Shown: one piece after another, positions 34,630 through 47,095 of the stretch
Numbering within the stretch: position 1 is the stretch's first letter
How the letters are laid out: each line of letters opens with the position of its first letter
NCBI RefSeq assembly: GCF_030445035.2
Contig: NC_080673.1
Location: 179,347,216 to 179,411,215, forward strand
Direction: 5' to 3'
DNA: 64,000 nt
Origin: Dasypus novemcinctus
Taxonomy: Eukaryota > Chordata > Mammalia > Cingulata > Dasypodidae
Notes under the pieces: generated by a model
The model's input: only the letters and a program-made list of their open reading frames with translations
Databases searched by the model: none
Told to the model about the DNA's origin: nothing
Program-made: the position numbers and the translations under genes

Positions 34630-36582
34630 ATTGTAATTTTGATTGGGATTGCATTGAATCTGTAAATCATTTTGGGTGGAAATGACAGCTTAACAATATT
34701 TGCTCTTCCAATATATGAACACAGAATGTTCTTCAATTTTGGTCTTTAATTTCTTTCAGCATTTTTCTGTAGTTTTCCTTATAGAAGTCCTGTATATCTT
34801 TAGTTCATTTATTTCTAGATGATTGATTCTTTTAGTTGGTATTGCAAATGGAATTTTTTTAAAATTTCCTTTTAAATTTGTTCATTATTGGGAATACAGT
34901 GATTTTTTATTTTCCTCTTAAAAATTGGCACTTTGTTGAATTTGTTTATTAGCTCTAATAGCTCTCTTATGGTAATTTTTAAGGATTTTCTACATATATA
35001 GGATCATGTCATCTGCAAATAAGGACAGTTTCATTTGCTTCTTTCCAATTTGGACATTTGTACTTCTTTTTCTTGCCTAATTGACATGACTAGAACTTCC
35101 AGTACTATATTGAATAATAATAGTGACAGATGACTTTCTTATATATTTTTTCTAATCATAAGGGTAAAGTTTTCTGTCTTTCAACAATTAGTATTATATT
35201 AGCTGTGGATTCTCCATATATGCATTTCATCATGTCAAGGGTCTCTCCTTCTATTCCTAGTGTTCTGAGTTTATTGAGACGGGGTGCTAGATTTTTCAAA
35301 TGCCTTTTCTGGGTTAATTGAGATGATATGTATATTCCCTCTTCTTTCTATTAATGTGGTATATTACATTAATTTATTTTCCTATGTGGAGTGACCCTTG
35401 CATTCCCAGGATAAATCCAACTAGATTGTGGTGTGTAATTATTTTCATGTGTATTGGATTTGGTACGGTAACATTTTCTTAAGGATATTTGCATCTATAT
35501 TCACAAGTGCTATTTAACGGTGATCTATTTTCTGTTATATATTTATCTGAATTTGTTAGTAGGCTGATATGGACTTCATAGAATGAGTTATGAAATAATT
35601 ATCCCTCTTCAATTTTTGGAAAACTTTCAGTGGGATTGGTGTTAATTCTTCTTGGCATGTTTGATAAAATCCACCAGAGAAGCCATCTAAGCCAGAATAT
35701 TAGTTCTTTGGGTGATTTTTGATTGCTGATTCAATCTCCTTCCTTGTTATTGGAGTGTTGGAATCTATTTCTGTTTAGTGAGTGTGGGTAGTTTGCATTT
35801 TTTTCTGGGAATTTTTCCATTTCCTCTAAGTTATCTAATTTTTTTGGCATACTATTATTCACAGTATACTCTTATAATCTTTCTTTTTCTGTAGGATCAG
35901 TAGTGACCCCCTTCTTCTAGTTCTGATTTTAGTCATTTGCATCCTATATCTATTTTTTTCCTCAGTCTAGCTACAGGTTTGTCAATTTTACTGATGTTCT
36001 CAAACTGCTTCTTTGATTATATTATTTCCTTATTTTCTATTACATTATCTCTGCTCTATTATTTATTTCTATTCTTCTTACTTTGGGTTTTGTTAGTTCA
36101 CCTTAGTCAAGTTCTTCCTGGGATGAGGTTAGGTCACTGATTTGAGAATTTTTTCTTTAAGTAAGCATTTACAGCTATAGATTTACCTCTGAGCACTGTC
36201 TTTGCTGCATTCCATAATTTTGTTATGTTGTATTTTCATTTTGCTTTGCCTTAAGTTTTTTCCTAATTTCCCTTTTGATTTCTTCTTTGATTCATTGGTA
36301 GTTAAAGTATATTATTTCCTCCTCAAATATTTGTGGATTTTTCAACTTTCTTTTTGTTGTGAATTTTTAGCTTCATTCCATTGTTGTCAGAAAAGATATA
36401 TGACTTCAGTAATTTAACTTTATTAATATTGTGTTTCTCTTTACCTAAATATGGGTTATCCTATGATTTATGTGCACCTGAGAAGAACGTGTTGGATGAA
36501 ATGTCCTATACGTGTCTGTGTGGTAGTTCAAGCCTTTGTAGGTCTTAGAAATTTATTTCCTTCAATTGATTGATTTCTGTAG
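34630..36582 (-). mobile_element. Second L1 ORF2 fragment overlapping the first in content
   Basis: At 34640 the sequence restarts at a point already passed at about 33690 ('gggattgcattgaatctgta' versus 'ggaattgcattaaatttgca'). So this is a separate L1 insertion or a duplicated segment. It runs on into ORF2 mid-region ('gagaagaacgtgttggatga' at about 36480) and ends where the MaLR begins. Confidence 0.7.
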
Positions 36583-37055
36583 ATGTGACACCCTTTGACT
36601 GAATTGGATTCATTTGTGGGTCATTTGATTAGATTGCTTCATTGAAGCATAGGCTGGGGTGAGTCTTGGTCCTCTTGCTGGAGTCCTTTATAAATGGAAA
36701 AGAGCAGTCTTTAGAAACAGAGAAACACCCAGACGTAGAGAGAAGGCCCTGGAAGACAAAAGCTGAAATCAACAGAACACAGAAACCTGAAGCTGAAAGC
36801 AAAGAGGCTTGCAGAAGAAAGGAGACATGAGCAGATGCCACCAATTGCCTGACCACCTGTAGCTGCTGAGAGAGAAGGCCCTGGAAGTTAGAAGCCTAAT
36901 CAATAACAGCTGCAGCTTGAGGAAGGCGCAACTTCTGATTATTCCTTGATTTGGACATTTTTAAGACCTTGGAACCGTAAGCTTATAAATTAATAAATCC
37001 TGATTGAATAAACCAACACATTTCTGGTATATTGTCTTGGCAGACTTTAGAAAAC
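36583..37055 (+). repeat. 5' LTR of MaLR provirus
   Basis: Matches the 3' LTR of the same provirus: 'ggatcatttgattggattgc' (39137) versus 'gggtcatttgattagattgc', and 'ctggagtcctttataaa' in both. Ends ...GGCAGACTTTAGAAAACTAA, the usual MaLR LTR/internal border. The 5' edge is approximate and seems truncated relative to the 3' LTR. Confidence 0.7.
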
Positions 37056-39057
37056 TAACCAGAAATTGGTACCAGGAAAGCGGAATGCTGCTATGCAATT
37101 ATCATGTTAAAAGGACTTTTAAAATGGGTAATGTGTAGACGTTGGAAAAACTGTGAGATGCTTGATAGAAAAGGCCTAGATTGCTTTGAAGAAACTATTG
37201 GTAGGAGTATGAATTCTAAAGATACTTCTGATGAGACCTGTATTAGTCAGCCAAAGGGGGTGCTGATGCAAAATACCAGAAATCTGTTGGCTTTTATAAA
37301 GGTTATTTATTTGGGGTAGAAGCTTACAGTTACCAGGCCATAAAGTGCAAGTTACCTCCTTCACCAAAGTCTCCTGCCACATATTGGGGCATGATGGCTG
37401 CCAACATCTGTGTGGGTTCAGGTTTCCTGGGTTCCTCTTTTCCCAGGGCTTGCTTTTCTCTGGGCTCAGCTGCTCTGCTATCTCTACAAGGTCAGCCATA
37501 GACTATGAGGTGAATGTCTTGTCTCCCTGGGGCTTGATTCTCTCTGGGATAAGCTGCTCTGCTCCTCTGTGTGCTTACTACCAGGCTCCAGCTCAAATCA
37601 CCCAACTCTGTCCTTTGCCATGCCTTTTCTCTGAGTTCCCACCCACTAAGGGGTGGGGACTCAATGCTCAAAGTCCTAATCATATTTTAATCAATTAAAA
37701 GTGATATCTCGGACAGACCAGTTTACAAAAATAATCCAGTAACTATTTTTGGAATTCATAAACAATGCCAAACTGCTACAAGGCCTTAGACAGAAATGAT
37801 GACTGTATCATGGCAAACTGGAATGAAGGTGATCTTTGTTTTAAAGTGACAGAAAACTTGGCAAAATTTACTCCTGAGGTTAGATGGAAGTTATCCTTGA
37901 AGATTATAGTAAAATGCAAGAGGAAAGGAATAAACTGACAACTGAATTCCTGGGCACAGAGAAACTAGAGATTAATGGTTTGGGAAATTCTGAGCTTCCA
38001 GAAACTGAATCCCCAGAGAATAGTGACTCATGTGAAGATTTAACTGAACTTCAAACCAGACACACTTCACAATGTAAGTCATAATTAGAAATACAGTTAT
38101 CCAGGAAGCATCTACAGAAAGTCTTGTCTAATGGCTTGGTTCCCTGTCCTGCAGGTGAAACCAAGTTTTTATATTTGTTTTTTTTTTTTTTTTTTTTGTG
38201 AGTTTTGTGTAATGGAACTGCCACCCTGGACTAAAAGGGACACAAAAGGGAGAGACTGAAGGAAAAATAGTTTCCAAGTCAGAACTGTGGAAACTGATCT
38301 AGACTAAAACCATCTTCTTGGGCCAAGAGAAGGACCCCACCCATGTGAGGAGAAAGGGTGATTATGCTTGGCACTTGAAGAGGTACACCTTCTTTCCCAT
38401 TGTTCAGGGAGAATATTACTACCCCAGGTTTCAGAGAGGATAAAGCACAATCCCTCAGAATTGGGGAGTTTGTCCACCACCCCACAGTTCTAAGGGAATT
38501 GAACTTGTGCCCGAGAGATCGCAGAGTCTGGATATCATTCCAGTGTATTCAGACTTGGGGCCCAGGGTTCAGCCACCACCCAGATGCTTAATGAGGGTGG
38601 AGCCAAGAATATGGCCACTGGGTAAGCTCTTGGAAAGGGAGGGACTGCCACACTAGCAGGCCCTGAGGAAAAGAAGACTCTCACACATTGAAATCTAAAG
38701 GAGTAGCCTCTGCAGGTTTTCAGAACTGTTTGGGACCCATGACCCCTCCCTGTTTTCTTTCAATTTCTCCCTATGGCAATGGGAACATTTATACTGACAT
38801 TCATTTTATACTGGAAACAGATAACTTGTTTTGTAAGTTTCACAGGTCCACATCCTGAGTGACATTTTGCCCTAAGTCTAAACACCTATAACTGATTTTG
38901 GTGAGACTTATATTTAATATTGTTCCTGAAATGATTTAGGGCTTTTTGAAATACTGTAATGGAATGCTTGCATTTTGCATATAGATAGAACATGTGGTTT
39001 GGGATCCAGATAGTGGGATGTAGTCAGAGGGTGGAATGTAATTATTTGGGTCTTTTG
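37056..39057 (+). mobile_element. MaLR internal region (interrupted at 37239-37780)
   Basis: Begins with the characteristic MaLR internal start 'gaaattggtaccaggaaagc', followed by 'gatgcttgatagaaaaggcc' and 'gatgagacc', then continues after the solo LTR with 'aaacttggcaaaatttactc' and 'gttagatggaagttatcctt'. MaLR internals are non-coding derivatives of ERVL. Frames such as 37884-38084 are chance. T21 run at 38179-38199. Confidence 0.75.
37239..37780 (-). mobile_element. Solo LTR, family 'S', copy 3, inside MaLR
   Basis: Plus-strand edges TGTATTAGTCAG and AAACTGCTACA; 542 bp. Flanks AGACC (37234-37238) and AGGCC (37781-37785) are a 5-bp target duplication with one mismatch. MaLR internal sequence continues on both sides. 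Confidence 0.88.
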
Positions 39058-40340
39058 TGGACCCCCAAAAATTATGTTCTTAAATTGGTCCTTTACTGTC
39101 AATGTGGGATCATTTGATTGCATTGGTTTCAGTTGAGGATCATTTGATTGGATTGCTTTAGTGGGCTGTAGACCAGGATGTGTCTTGGTTCTTGTATTAG
39201 CCAGTCAAAGGGGTGCTGATGCAAAGTACCAGAAATCTATTGGTTTTTACAAAAGGATATTTATTTGGGGTAGAAACTTATAGTTACCAGGCCATTATGC
39301 ATAAGTCACTTTCCTCACTACAGTCTGTTGTCACATGTTTGAGCAGGATGGCTGCCAATGTCTGCAAGGGTTCAGACTTCCTCTTCCTCTTAAGGCTCCA
39401 TGGTCCCAGTTTCTTCTAATATCAAGTGTAGGCTAGGATAAGTCTTTCTCTCTCTTGGCACTCATTTCTCTCTGGGCTCAGCTGCTCTGCTCTTTCCACA
39501 AGACCAGCTGTAAACTATCAGGCTTTGGCTCATCTTTCATCCCAGGGACTCTGCTGTTTCTAATAGAGCCTTATCTATTTCCTCATGTGTCTGCTTCTCT
39601 ACGTATTTACTTTCCAGGGCTCCGGGATCAAAATTTTGTCTCCTCTTCTTGTCATTTTCTCTGTGACTCCTCACCCACCAGGGGGGCAGGAGGGACTCAA
39701 CACCCTACTGACATGGCCCAGTTAAAGTCAATAGTCATAATTTAACCAAGTAAAAGAGAAACCATGAATTCAATACAATCTAGATGGTATCATTAATCCA
39801 GAGGAACAGACCGGTTTACAAACATAATCAGCATTTCTTTTCAGAATTCATCAATAATATCAAAGTGCCACAGTTCTCCTTCTGGAGTCCTTTATAAACA
39901 GGAGAAATATAAAGAAATACCCAATAGCTGAAATAAAAGACCCCAGGAGCCAGGAGCTGAATGCAATGGGGTCTAGAGAAAAGGGAGAAACAAGCAGATG
40001 CCACCATTTACTGGATCACCCACAGCTGCTGAGAGAAAAGATCCTAGTTTTGAGATTAAGAGTCCAAAATTTAGACATCAGCAATGTGATACTTTCTCCT
40101 TTAAGACAATGATGTTCTGGTGCTGGCTTCAGGAGATCCTTGGTCCTTGGCTTTTCTGCCACATGACAGTGTACATGGCACTCTCTTCTCCCTTCTTTCT
40201 CTTCCATGTTTTGTTGGCTTCTAGTTTCTTACTTTTCCTTTGGCTTTCTCTTCTGTATCTAATTTCTTTTGCTCATAAGAACTTCAGTCATATTAGATTA
40301 AGTCCCACCTTAACTTAGTTTGGGCATATTTGCCAATAAC
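39058..40340 (+). repeat. 3' LTR of MaLR provirus (interrupted at 39193-39872)
   Basis: Starts TGGACCCCCAAAAATTATG and continues after the solo LTR with 'ctccttctggagtcctttat', parallel to the 5' LTR. The distal portion at 40090-40340 contains antisense MaLR-like sequence and may be a second, oppositely oriented LTR fragment. The right edge is uncertain. Confidence 0.6.
39193..39872 (-). mobile_element. Solo LTR, family 'S', copy 4, inside MaLR 3' LTR
   Basis: 680 bp from TGTATTAGCCAG to AAAGTGCCACA. The perfect 5-bp duplication GTTCT lies at 39188-39192 and 39873-39877. MaLR LTR sequence is contiguous across it. Confidence 0.92.
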
Positions 40341-40370
40341 ATCATCAAAGTGCTATTTAGAGATAGGCTT

Positions 40371-40670
40371 TGTTTTAGTCTGCCAAGTACCAGAAAAGGT
40401 TTTGCTTTTATAAAGAGGATTTATTTGTGGTAAAAATTTACAGTTCCAAAGCCATGAAAAGTAAACTCGAGACGATGCAAGAGGTGCTTTCTCATTAGAG
40501 TCAGCTGGCACATGGTGATGCAAGATGGCTGTTGATCTCTCCTGATCTTCACCTTTCTGAAGCTGTAGCCAAACCTGACATAGAGCTTGTCTCTTCCCTG
40601 ACCTTCTCCCTGGGCTTCATTTCGTTGAGCCTCTCAGGATCTTCTCTCCTTGCAGCTCTTTTAGATTAGT
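40371..40670 (-). mobile_element. Solo LTR, family 'S', copy 5, partial
   Basis: Retains the 'gtaccagaaaaggttttg', 'ttataaagaggatttattt' and 'catggtgatgcaagatggct' segments of the family, then loses similarity at about 40670. Confidence 0.6.
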
Positions 40671-40879
40671 ACAAATTAAATGGCAGCATAGGTAAATTTT
40701 GGGAAATATAGTTTGCTTTAGTTCCTATATATACAAGAACAAATATATCTTTTGCTTCAGTACAAAATGGTCTATACTTTCCAGTGACCTACTTCAATAA
40801 ATCAGAATCAATCTTTGTTGTTTTGTGTTTGGCCTAACAGTAACATGTATTAAAATATAGATATTTATATATGAATTAT

Positions 40880-41375
40880 TTTTCCCATGGTAGCAGAAAC
40901 AGTGATTACTAGGAATCAAATAATATTCCCCACAAGGCATGTTCAAGTCCTAGCTCCCAGTCTTGTGGGTGTGAAACCACTTGCAAATAGTGCCTTGGAA
41001 TACATTATCAGTTAATGTCAGTCAGGGTATGCATGTGAAGATGTTATTAGTTAAGGTAAGGCCAAAATGAATGAGGAGGACCTTAAACCAATATGACTGA
41101 ACCCTCATAAACAGAGGAAATTCAGATAACTAGCAGGAATTAGAATCCAGAAAAGGAGACCCCCATGAGAGGGCTGCAGAGATGCAGCTATAAGCCTAGA
41201 AGTGTCAAGGATTGTCACAAGTCAGCACCAGAATTCTACAGACCCCTGGAAAAAGAATGGCATGATGGTACATTGATGTTGAATTCTAGCTTCAAAATCT
41301 TTAAGACAATACATTCTTTTTTATGCCAAACTCTTTGTGTGGTATTTGTTAAAGTAGGTCTAGTAACCTAAGATA
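40880..41375 (+). repeat. MLT1-type MaLR LTR
   Basis: Shows the familiar order 'ggaatcaaataatattcccc', 'agtcctagctcccag', 'gatgttattagttaaggtaa', 'cttaaaccaatatgactgaa', 'gaggaaattcagataactag' and 'gtgtggtatttgttaaagta'. Frame 41165-41371 is chance. Confidence 0.68.
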
Positions 41376-41804
41376 GTGGTACATGAGTGAGTTTTCTTTC
41401 TTATTTCATGACGGAGACATCAATGCTCACATGTAGTAGGTGCTCAGAGTTTATGTTTATATTTAGCTCATCTCTTTCTTTTGTGACAATATCCAGAGTA
41501 TCGAAGAGGAGCCAGTATAACAAAAGGCATAACATCATTATACCTTTTGACTCCACAAAACTCTGTTAAGGTGTTGAAAGCACTCTCACCCAGTTCCTTA
41601 CTTCTCATAAGCATGGAAGTAGGGGAATCCAGTGATATTTTGTGTATCTCTATTGCCAACTCACTCCATGGATTGTTAGTGGCCCCTTCTTTATTGGAAA
41701 GGGAGTTATTAGTACCCTTGAGTCCAACTGCAAAACTCCTAGAACCACCTCAGACATCCCGTGTTTAAGACTTTGTTTTTCAAGAATCACTCTTAGTACC
41801 AAGC

Positions 41805-42240
41805 TGTAATAGTCAGGGTTCTCTAGGGAATCAGAATCATCAGCAGATATCTGTCAATAGTAAGAGATTTTATAAAAGTCTCCCACATGACTGTGCAGAT
41901 ACACAAGTCCAGGTTTTGCAGGAGCCTGAAAACCAGGAGCTCTGATGAAAGTTCAATGAAGGTCCTTAATGAGTTTCTGGGAGGCAGGTTGGTTGTCTAA
42001 AGATGAGCTGGGAAATTCTCTCTGAATGCTGAAATCACTTCCCCTTTTAAGGCATCCAACAGATTAGATAAAGTGTCACTCATTGCTGATGTCAGTCTTC
42101 CTAATTGATGTAAATGTAATCAACTATCTATGCAGTAAAATCACTAATGACTAAAATTCATAGAAGTCCTTCTATTACAAATAGCCCAGTGCTTGCCTAA
42201 CCAAAAAACTGGCCACAACCTGATGGAGTTGACACATTAG
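41805..42240 (-). repeat. ERVL/MLT2-like LTR fragment
   Basis: The plus strand begins TGTAATAGTCAGGGTTCTCT and ends near GATGGAGTTGACACATTAG, the antisense pattern of an MLT2-like LTR. Internal sequence is divergent. Confidence 0.5.
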
Positions 42241-42369
42241 CTTAAGCATCACTCTCAATGATGAAGAATTGGATTCTTTCCCTGCTTTTTCTAAAAAAAT
42301 ATTTTATCTATAGCTTCTGTTTTATAGTACAACCTGTATTATATTTACTAGGTCCTATTTTATGTGTGG

Positions 42370-44365
42370 TTTAATATTTTTTAATATAATTTTATTTTTT
42401 AAAAGATATTTAGATTACATAAATGTTACACAGTATATATAGGGGACTCCCATATGCCTCACTCCCCACACCTCCCACTTCTTCCCACCTTGGAAACATC
42501 TTTTATTAGTACAATTGCTAAACACATTTGGTGCATTGCCGCCAAGCATGGTTACAGTTTATTTGTAGTTTACACCATCTCCCACTCTGTAGGTTATGGC
42601 AGGATATATTATGACCTGTACCTGTTGTTGTAATGTCACTCAGGAAAGTTCCCAAGTCCCAAAAATGCCCCCATATTACACCTGTGTTTCCCTCTCCCTA
42701 CACCCAGAACCTTCAATGGCCACTGCCTCCACAACAGTGATCTTTCTTCCATTGCTAGAATCACAATAAAGTCTATAGTAGAATATTAGTAAGAATACTT
42801 TAGTACATAGTTCATTCTCCATTCCTGAGGACTCTGTGATGGTGATGCCCACTATGCCTTTAATTGAGAGAGGACTTTGATCCCATATGGTTGATGGATG
42901 GGACTCTCCTGATTGCAGTTGTAGACACTCTTGGTTCCTTGGTATGTTGTTTCTCCATTGTCTCCTACTTGTTATTTGTCCTGGGTAAGTCCAATGAGCT
43001 GGAGAGTAGGTATTGGAACATCATTGAATGTTAGATGATATCTCATTTTTGTTTTGATTTACATTTCCCTAAAAACTAGTGATATAGAATATTTTTTCAT
43101 GTGCTTTTTGACCATTTGTATTTCGTCTTTAGAGAAATGTCTATTTAAATCTTTTGCTCATTTTTAAATTGGATTACTTGCTCTGTTATTTTTGAGTTAC
43201 AGGATCTCTTTATATAGAACACAAATAAAACCCTTATTGAATATGTGGTTTTCAAAAATGTTCTCCCATTAAGTGGGCTGCCTTTTCATCTTGTTGATGA
43301 ACTCCTTTGAATCACAGAAGTGTTTAAGTCGGAAGAGATCCCATTTATCCATGTTTTCTTTCATTGCTTGTTCTTTCAGTGTAAAGTTTAAGAAATCCAC
43401 CACCTACCACAAGGTCTTGAAAATGCTTCCCTACTTTGCTTTCTAGGATCCTTATGGTACTTGCTTTTATATTTAGGTCTTTGATCCATTTTAAATTAAT
43501 ATCTGTATGGAGTGTGAGATAGGGGTCTTATTTCTTTCTTTTGGTGATGGATATCCAGTTCTCCCAGCACCATTTGTTGAACAGACTGCTCTGTCTCTGC
43601 TGGGTGGGTTTGAGAGGCTTGTCAAAAATCACTTGGTTGTAGATGTAAGGGTCTGTTTCTGAACTATCAGTTTGGTTGCATTGGTCTATGTGTCTATCTT
43701 TATGCCAACATCATGCTTTTATTTTTTTAACACTGTAATTAGGTAATATGATTTAAAGTTCAGAAGTGAGAGTCCTCCAACTTCACTTTTCCTTTTTAAG
43801 ATGTTTCTGGCTATTGAGGGCCACTTACCCTCCCAGATAAATTTGATAATTGTGTTTTCCATTTGCTTAAAAAATGCTAGTGTAATTTTTATTGGAATTG
43901 CATTGAATCTGTATATCTATTTGGGTAGAATTGACATCTTAATGATATTTAATCTTCTAATCCATGACCATGGAATGCTCTTCCAATTATTTAGGGCTTT
44001 TAAAATTTCTTTTAGCAACTCATTATATTATTCTGAATACAAGGTGCTTCAAGGTGCTTTACATACTTGGTTAGGTTTATTCCAAAATATTTGTTTCTTT
44101 TAGTTGCTATTGTAAAAGGAATTTTTTTTTACTTCTTTCTCAGATTGCATATTACTAATGTATAGCAACACTAGTGATTTTTGCATATTGATCTTGTATC
44201 CTGACATTCTACTGAAATCACTTATTAGCTCTAGCAGCTTAGTTGTAGATTTTTCAGGATTTTCTAGATATAGGATCATATCATCTGTGAAGAGTGAAAA
44301 TTTTACTTTTCCTCTCTGATTTGGATGCCTTTTATTTCTTTTTCTTCCCTGATTGCTCTAGCTAT
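42370..44365 (-). mobile_element. L1 3' UTR and distal ORF2 (first part)
   Basis: T-rich left edge, then antisense 3' UTR ('ggggactcccatatgcctca', 'cacatttggtgcattgccgc') and ORF2 C-terminus to palm ('gatccattttaaattaatat', 'cccagcaccatttgttga', 'ttttctagatataggatcat'). It is cut at 44370 by the tandem LTR insertion and resumes at 45449. Confidence 0.8.
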
Positions 44366-44370
44366 AACCT

Positions 44371-44941
44371 TGTAGCAGTTTGATATACTTATGAATTACA
44401 AAAATAGACATTGGATTATGTTTGTAATCTGGTCTGTACGTGGGCATGATTAAGTTATGATTAGGACTTTGATTGAGCCAATTCATTAGGGTGTTGAGAC
44501 CCCATCCCTTGGTGGGTGGAGACTCACAGAAAAAAGACATGGCAAAGGACAGAGTTGAGGGTCTCTGATGTTGGAGTTTTGATGTTGGAGTTTGATGCTG
44601 AAGTCTTAAGCTGGTTTCCCAGGAAGTCAGCACAAAGAGGAAAGAGTAGAAAGCCCCAGGAAGAGCCAGGAGAAGAACACAGAGGAATAAGGATGGCTCT
44701 TTAGACACAGTAGAAATCCCAGGGAAAGAGACAGAGCCATTCACCTGATAGTCTACAGCTGACCTTGTGGAGAAAACAGTGTGCTGAGCCCAGAGGAACC
44801 CAGGAAACCCTCACCCTTACAGTTGTCAGCAGCCATCCTGCTCCAACAAGTGAAAATAGATTTTGATGAAGGAAGTAACTTATACTTTATGGCCTGGTAT
44901 CTGTAAGCTCCTACCCCAAATAAAAATACCCTTTATGTGGA
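44371..44941 (+). mobile_element. Solo LTR, family 'S', copy 6 (first of tandem pair)
   Basis: Starts TGTAGCAGTTTGATATACTT and keeps the poly(A)-signal area (CCCCAAATAAAAATACCC) but stops at ...CCTTTATGTGGA without its last ~60 bases. Copy 7 follows directly. The left 5-bp flank is AACCT (44366-44370). Confidence 0.82.
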
Positions 44942-45443
44942 TGTAGCAGTTTAAAAAAAGAAATATTGGATTATGTTTGTAAACTGGTCTTCTCCTCTGG
45001 GCATGATTAAATTATTATTAGGATTTGATTGGGCCATGTCTGTAGGACCAAAAGGGTGGGGACTCACAGAAAAAATGACATGGCAGAAGAGTTAGTTGGA
45101 GTTTTGAGCTAGAGCCTGGGAAGTAATCACACAGAGGAGCAGAGCAGCTGAGCTCAGAGAGAATCAAGCCTAGAGAGCCTCATAGTCTATAGCTGATCTT
45201 TTAGAGAAAAGAGATGAGCTGAGAGTGGACAGAAATGAGCCCTGGGATGAGAAAGACCCTGGAAGCCTGAACCCTAGTAGACGTTGGCAACCGTCTTGCT
45301 CCAACACATGGCAATAGACTTTGGTGAGGGAGGTAAGCTTTATGACCTGGTAAATGTAAGCTTCTACCCCAAATAAATACCCTTTATAAAAACCAACCAA
45401 TTTCTGGTATTTTGCATCAGCACCCCTTTGGCTGACTCATATA
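44942..45443 (+). mobile_element. Solo LTR, family 'S', copy 7 (second of tandem pair)
   Basis: Starts TGTAGCAGTTTAAAAAAAG, has CCCCAAATAAATACCC near the end and finishes ...GGCTGACTCATATA. AACCT at 45444-45448 matches the flank before copy 6, so the two copies share one target duplication. Confidence 0.82.
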
Positions 45444-45448
45444 AACCT

Positions 45449-46544
45449 CTAGCTCTACATTGAACAACAGTGGTGACAATGGGCATCCTTGTCTTGCCCC
45501 TGATCTCAATGAGAAAGTCTTCAGGCTTCACCCTTAAATACAATTTTAGCTGTGGGTTTTTCAAATATGGCCTTTATCACATAAAATTTTCTTCAATTCC
45601 TATCTTTTTGTAGTATTTTTACTGTATTATATTATGCTATATTATGTCAAATGCCTTTTCTCTATCAATTGATAAGATCATGTGATTTTTCTTCTTTGAT
45701 TTATTTATATGGTGTATTATGCCAATTGATTTTCTTGTGTTGAACCAGCTTACATTCTTGGAATAAAACCCATTTTTTCATGATGAATTATTCTTTTAAT
45801 GTGTCATTGGATTTGATTAGCAAGTGTTTTATTGAGGACTTTTGTATCTGTATTCATTAGAGAAATGGGTCTGTAATTTTCTTTTTTTGTAACATCTTTA
45901 ACTGGCTTTGATATTAGGGTGATCTTGGCTTCATAGATGAGTTTGGTAGTGTTTCTTCTTGTTCAAAAAATTGGAAGAGCTTGAGTAAGATTGACATTAA
46001 ATCTTTTTAAATGCTTGGTAGAACTCACCTATGAAACCATCTAGTCCTGGGAATTTCATTTTGGGGAGCTGTATGATGACTGTTTCAATATCTTTTCTTG
46101 TGACTGATTTGTTGAGGTCTTCTATTTCTTCTAGGATCCATGTAGGTTGTTTTTATGTCCCTAGGAAATTTTCCATTTTGTCTACTTTGTCTAGCTTTTT
46201 GGCATAAAGTTGTCCATAGTATCCTCTTATGATGTCTCTTATTTCTGTGGTATCAGTAGTCATGTTCCTGTTTTTTTAAAAATTTCATTTATTTTCATGT
46301 TCCCTCCTTTTTTCTTAGTCAATGTACCTAAGGATCTGTCAATTTTGTTAATCTTCTCAAAGAACCAACTTTTGGTTTTGTTTATTCTCTCTATTGTTTT
46401 GTTGTTGTTGCTGTTGTTCCCAATTGCATTTACTTTTGCTCTGATTTTTGTTATTTCCTTCCTTCTATTAGCTTTGGAATTCATTTGCTCTTCTTTTTCT
46501 AGTTCCTCCAGCTTTGTAGTTCAGTCATTGATTTATATTTTTCT
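45449..46544 (-). mobile_element. L1 ORF2 (continuation after tandem LTR)
   Basis: Resumes with 'ctctacattgaacaacagtg' and 'gacaatgggcatccttgtct', antisense of the reverse-transcriptase region, running to 'ctcttctttttctagttcct' at about 46500. A minus-strand frame 46484-46260 retains L1 residues (NRRKEITKIRAKVN). The 234-codon plus frame 46210-46914 is antisense. Confidence 0.82.
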
Positions 46545-46950
46545 TTTTTTAAGATTCATTTTTATTTATTTCTCTCCCCTTCCCTCCTGTTGTCTGCTCT
46601 TTGTGTCCATTTCCTATGTGTTCTTGGGCATCCACTTGCATTATCCAGCAGCACTGGGAAACTGCATCTTTTTATTGTTGCATCATCTTGCTGTATCAGC
46701 CCTCATGTGTGTGGCGCACCTCCTGGGTGGGCTGTGCTTTTTTCATGCAGATGGCTCTCCTTGTGGGGTACACACCTTGTGTGTGGGGCACCCACATGCA
46801 GGAGCACCACTGTATGGCAGAGCTCTCCTTGCATGCAGCAGCACTGCACATGGGCCAGCTTACTACATGGGTCAGGAGGCCCTCGTATCAAATACTGGAC
46901 CCTCCATATGGTAGATGATTGCTCTATCTGTTGAGCCACATCCACTTTCC
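46545..46950 (-). mobile_element. DAS-type SINE, full length, inserted in L1
   Basis: Antisense tail 'aagattcatttttatttatt', full DAS body, and tRNA-like head ending TTGAGCCACATCCACTTTCC. L1 sequence continues after it at about 46965-47095. Confidence 0.85.
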
Positions 46951-46964
46951 ATCTTTCTTCTTTT

Positions 46965-47095
46965 TAAATGTAAACATTAAGGGCTATAAATTTTCCTCTC
47001 AACATTGCTTCATTGCATCCCATAGGTTCTGATATGTTTTACTCTCATTTTCATTTGTCTTGAGATATTTATTGATTTCCATCAATAACCTCCAA
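46965..47095 (-). mobile_element. L1 ORF2 tail end of interrupted copy
   Basis: 'agggctataaattttcctct', 'cattgcatcccataggttct': antisense L1 ORF2 endonuclease/RT linker region. Ends abruptly at about 47095. Confidence 0.75.

Noticed and set aside
46210..46914. 234-codon plus-strand frame
   Set aside because: It is antisense to L1 ORF2 and runs on into an antisense DAS SINE; it is a chance frame in A/T-biased repeat sequence.
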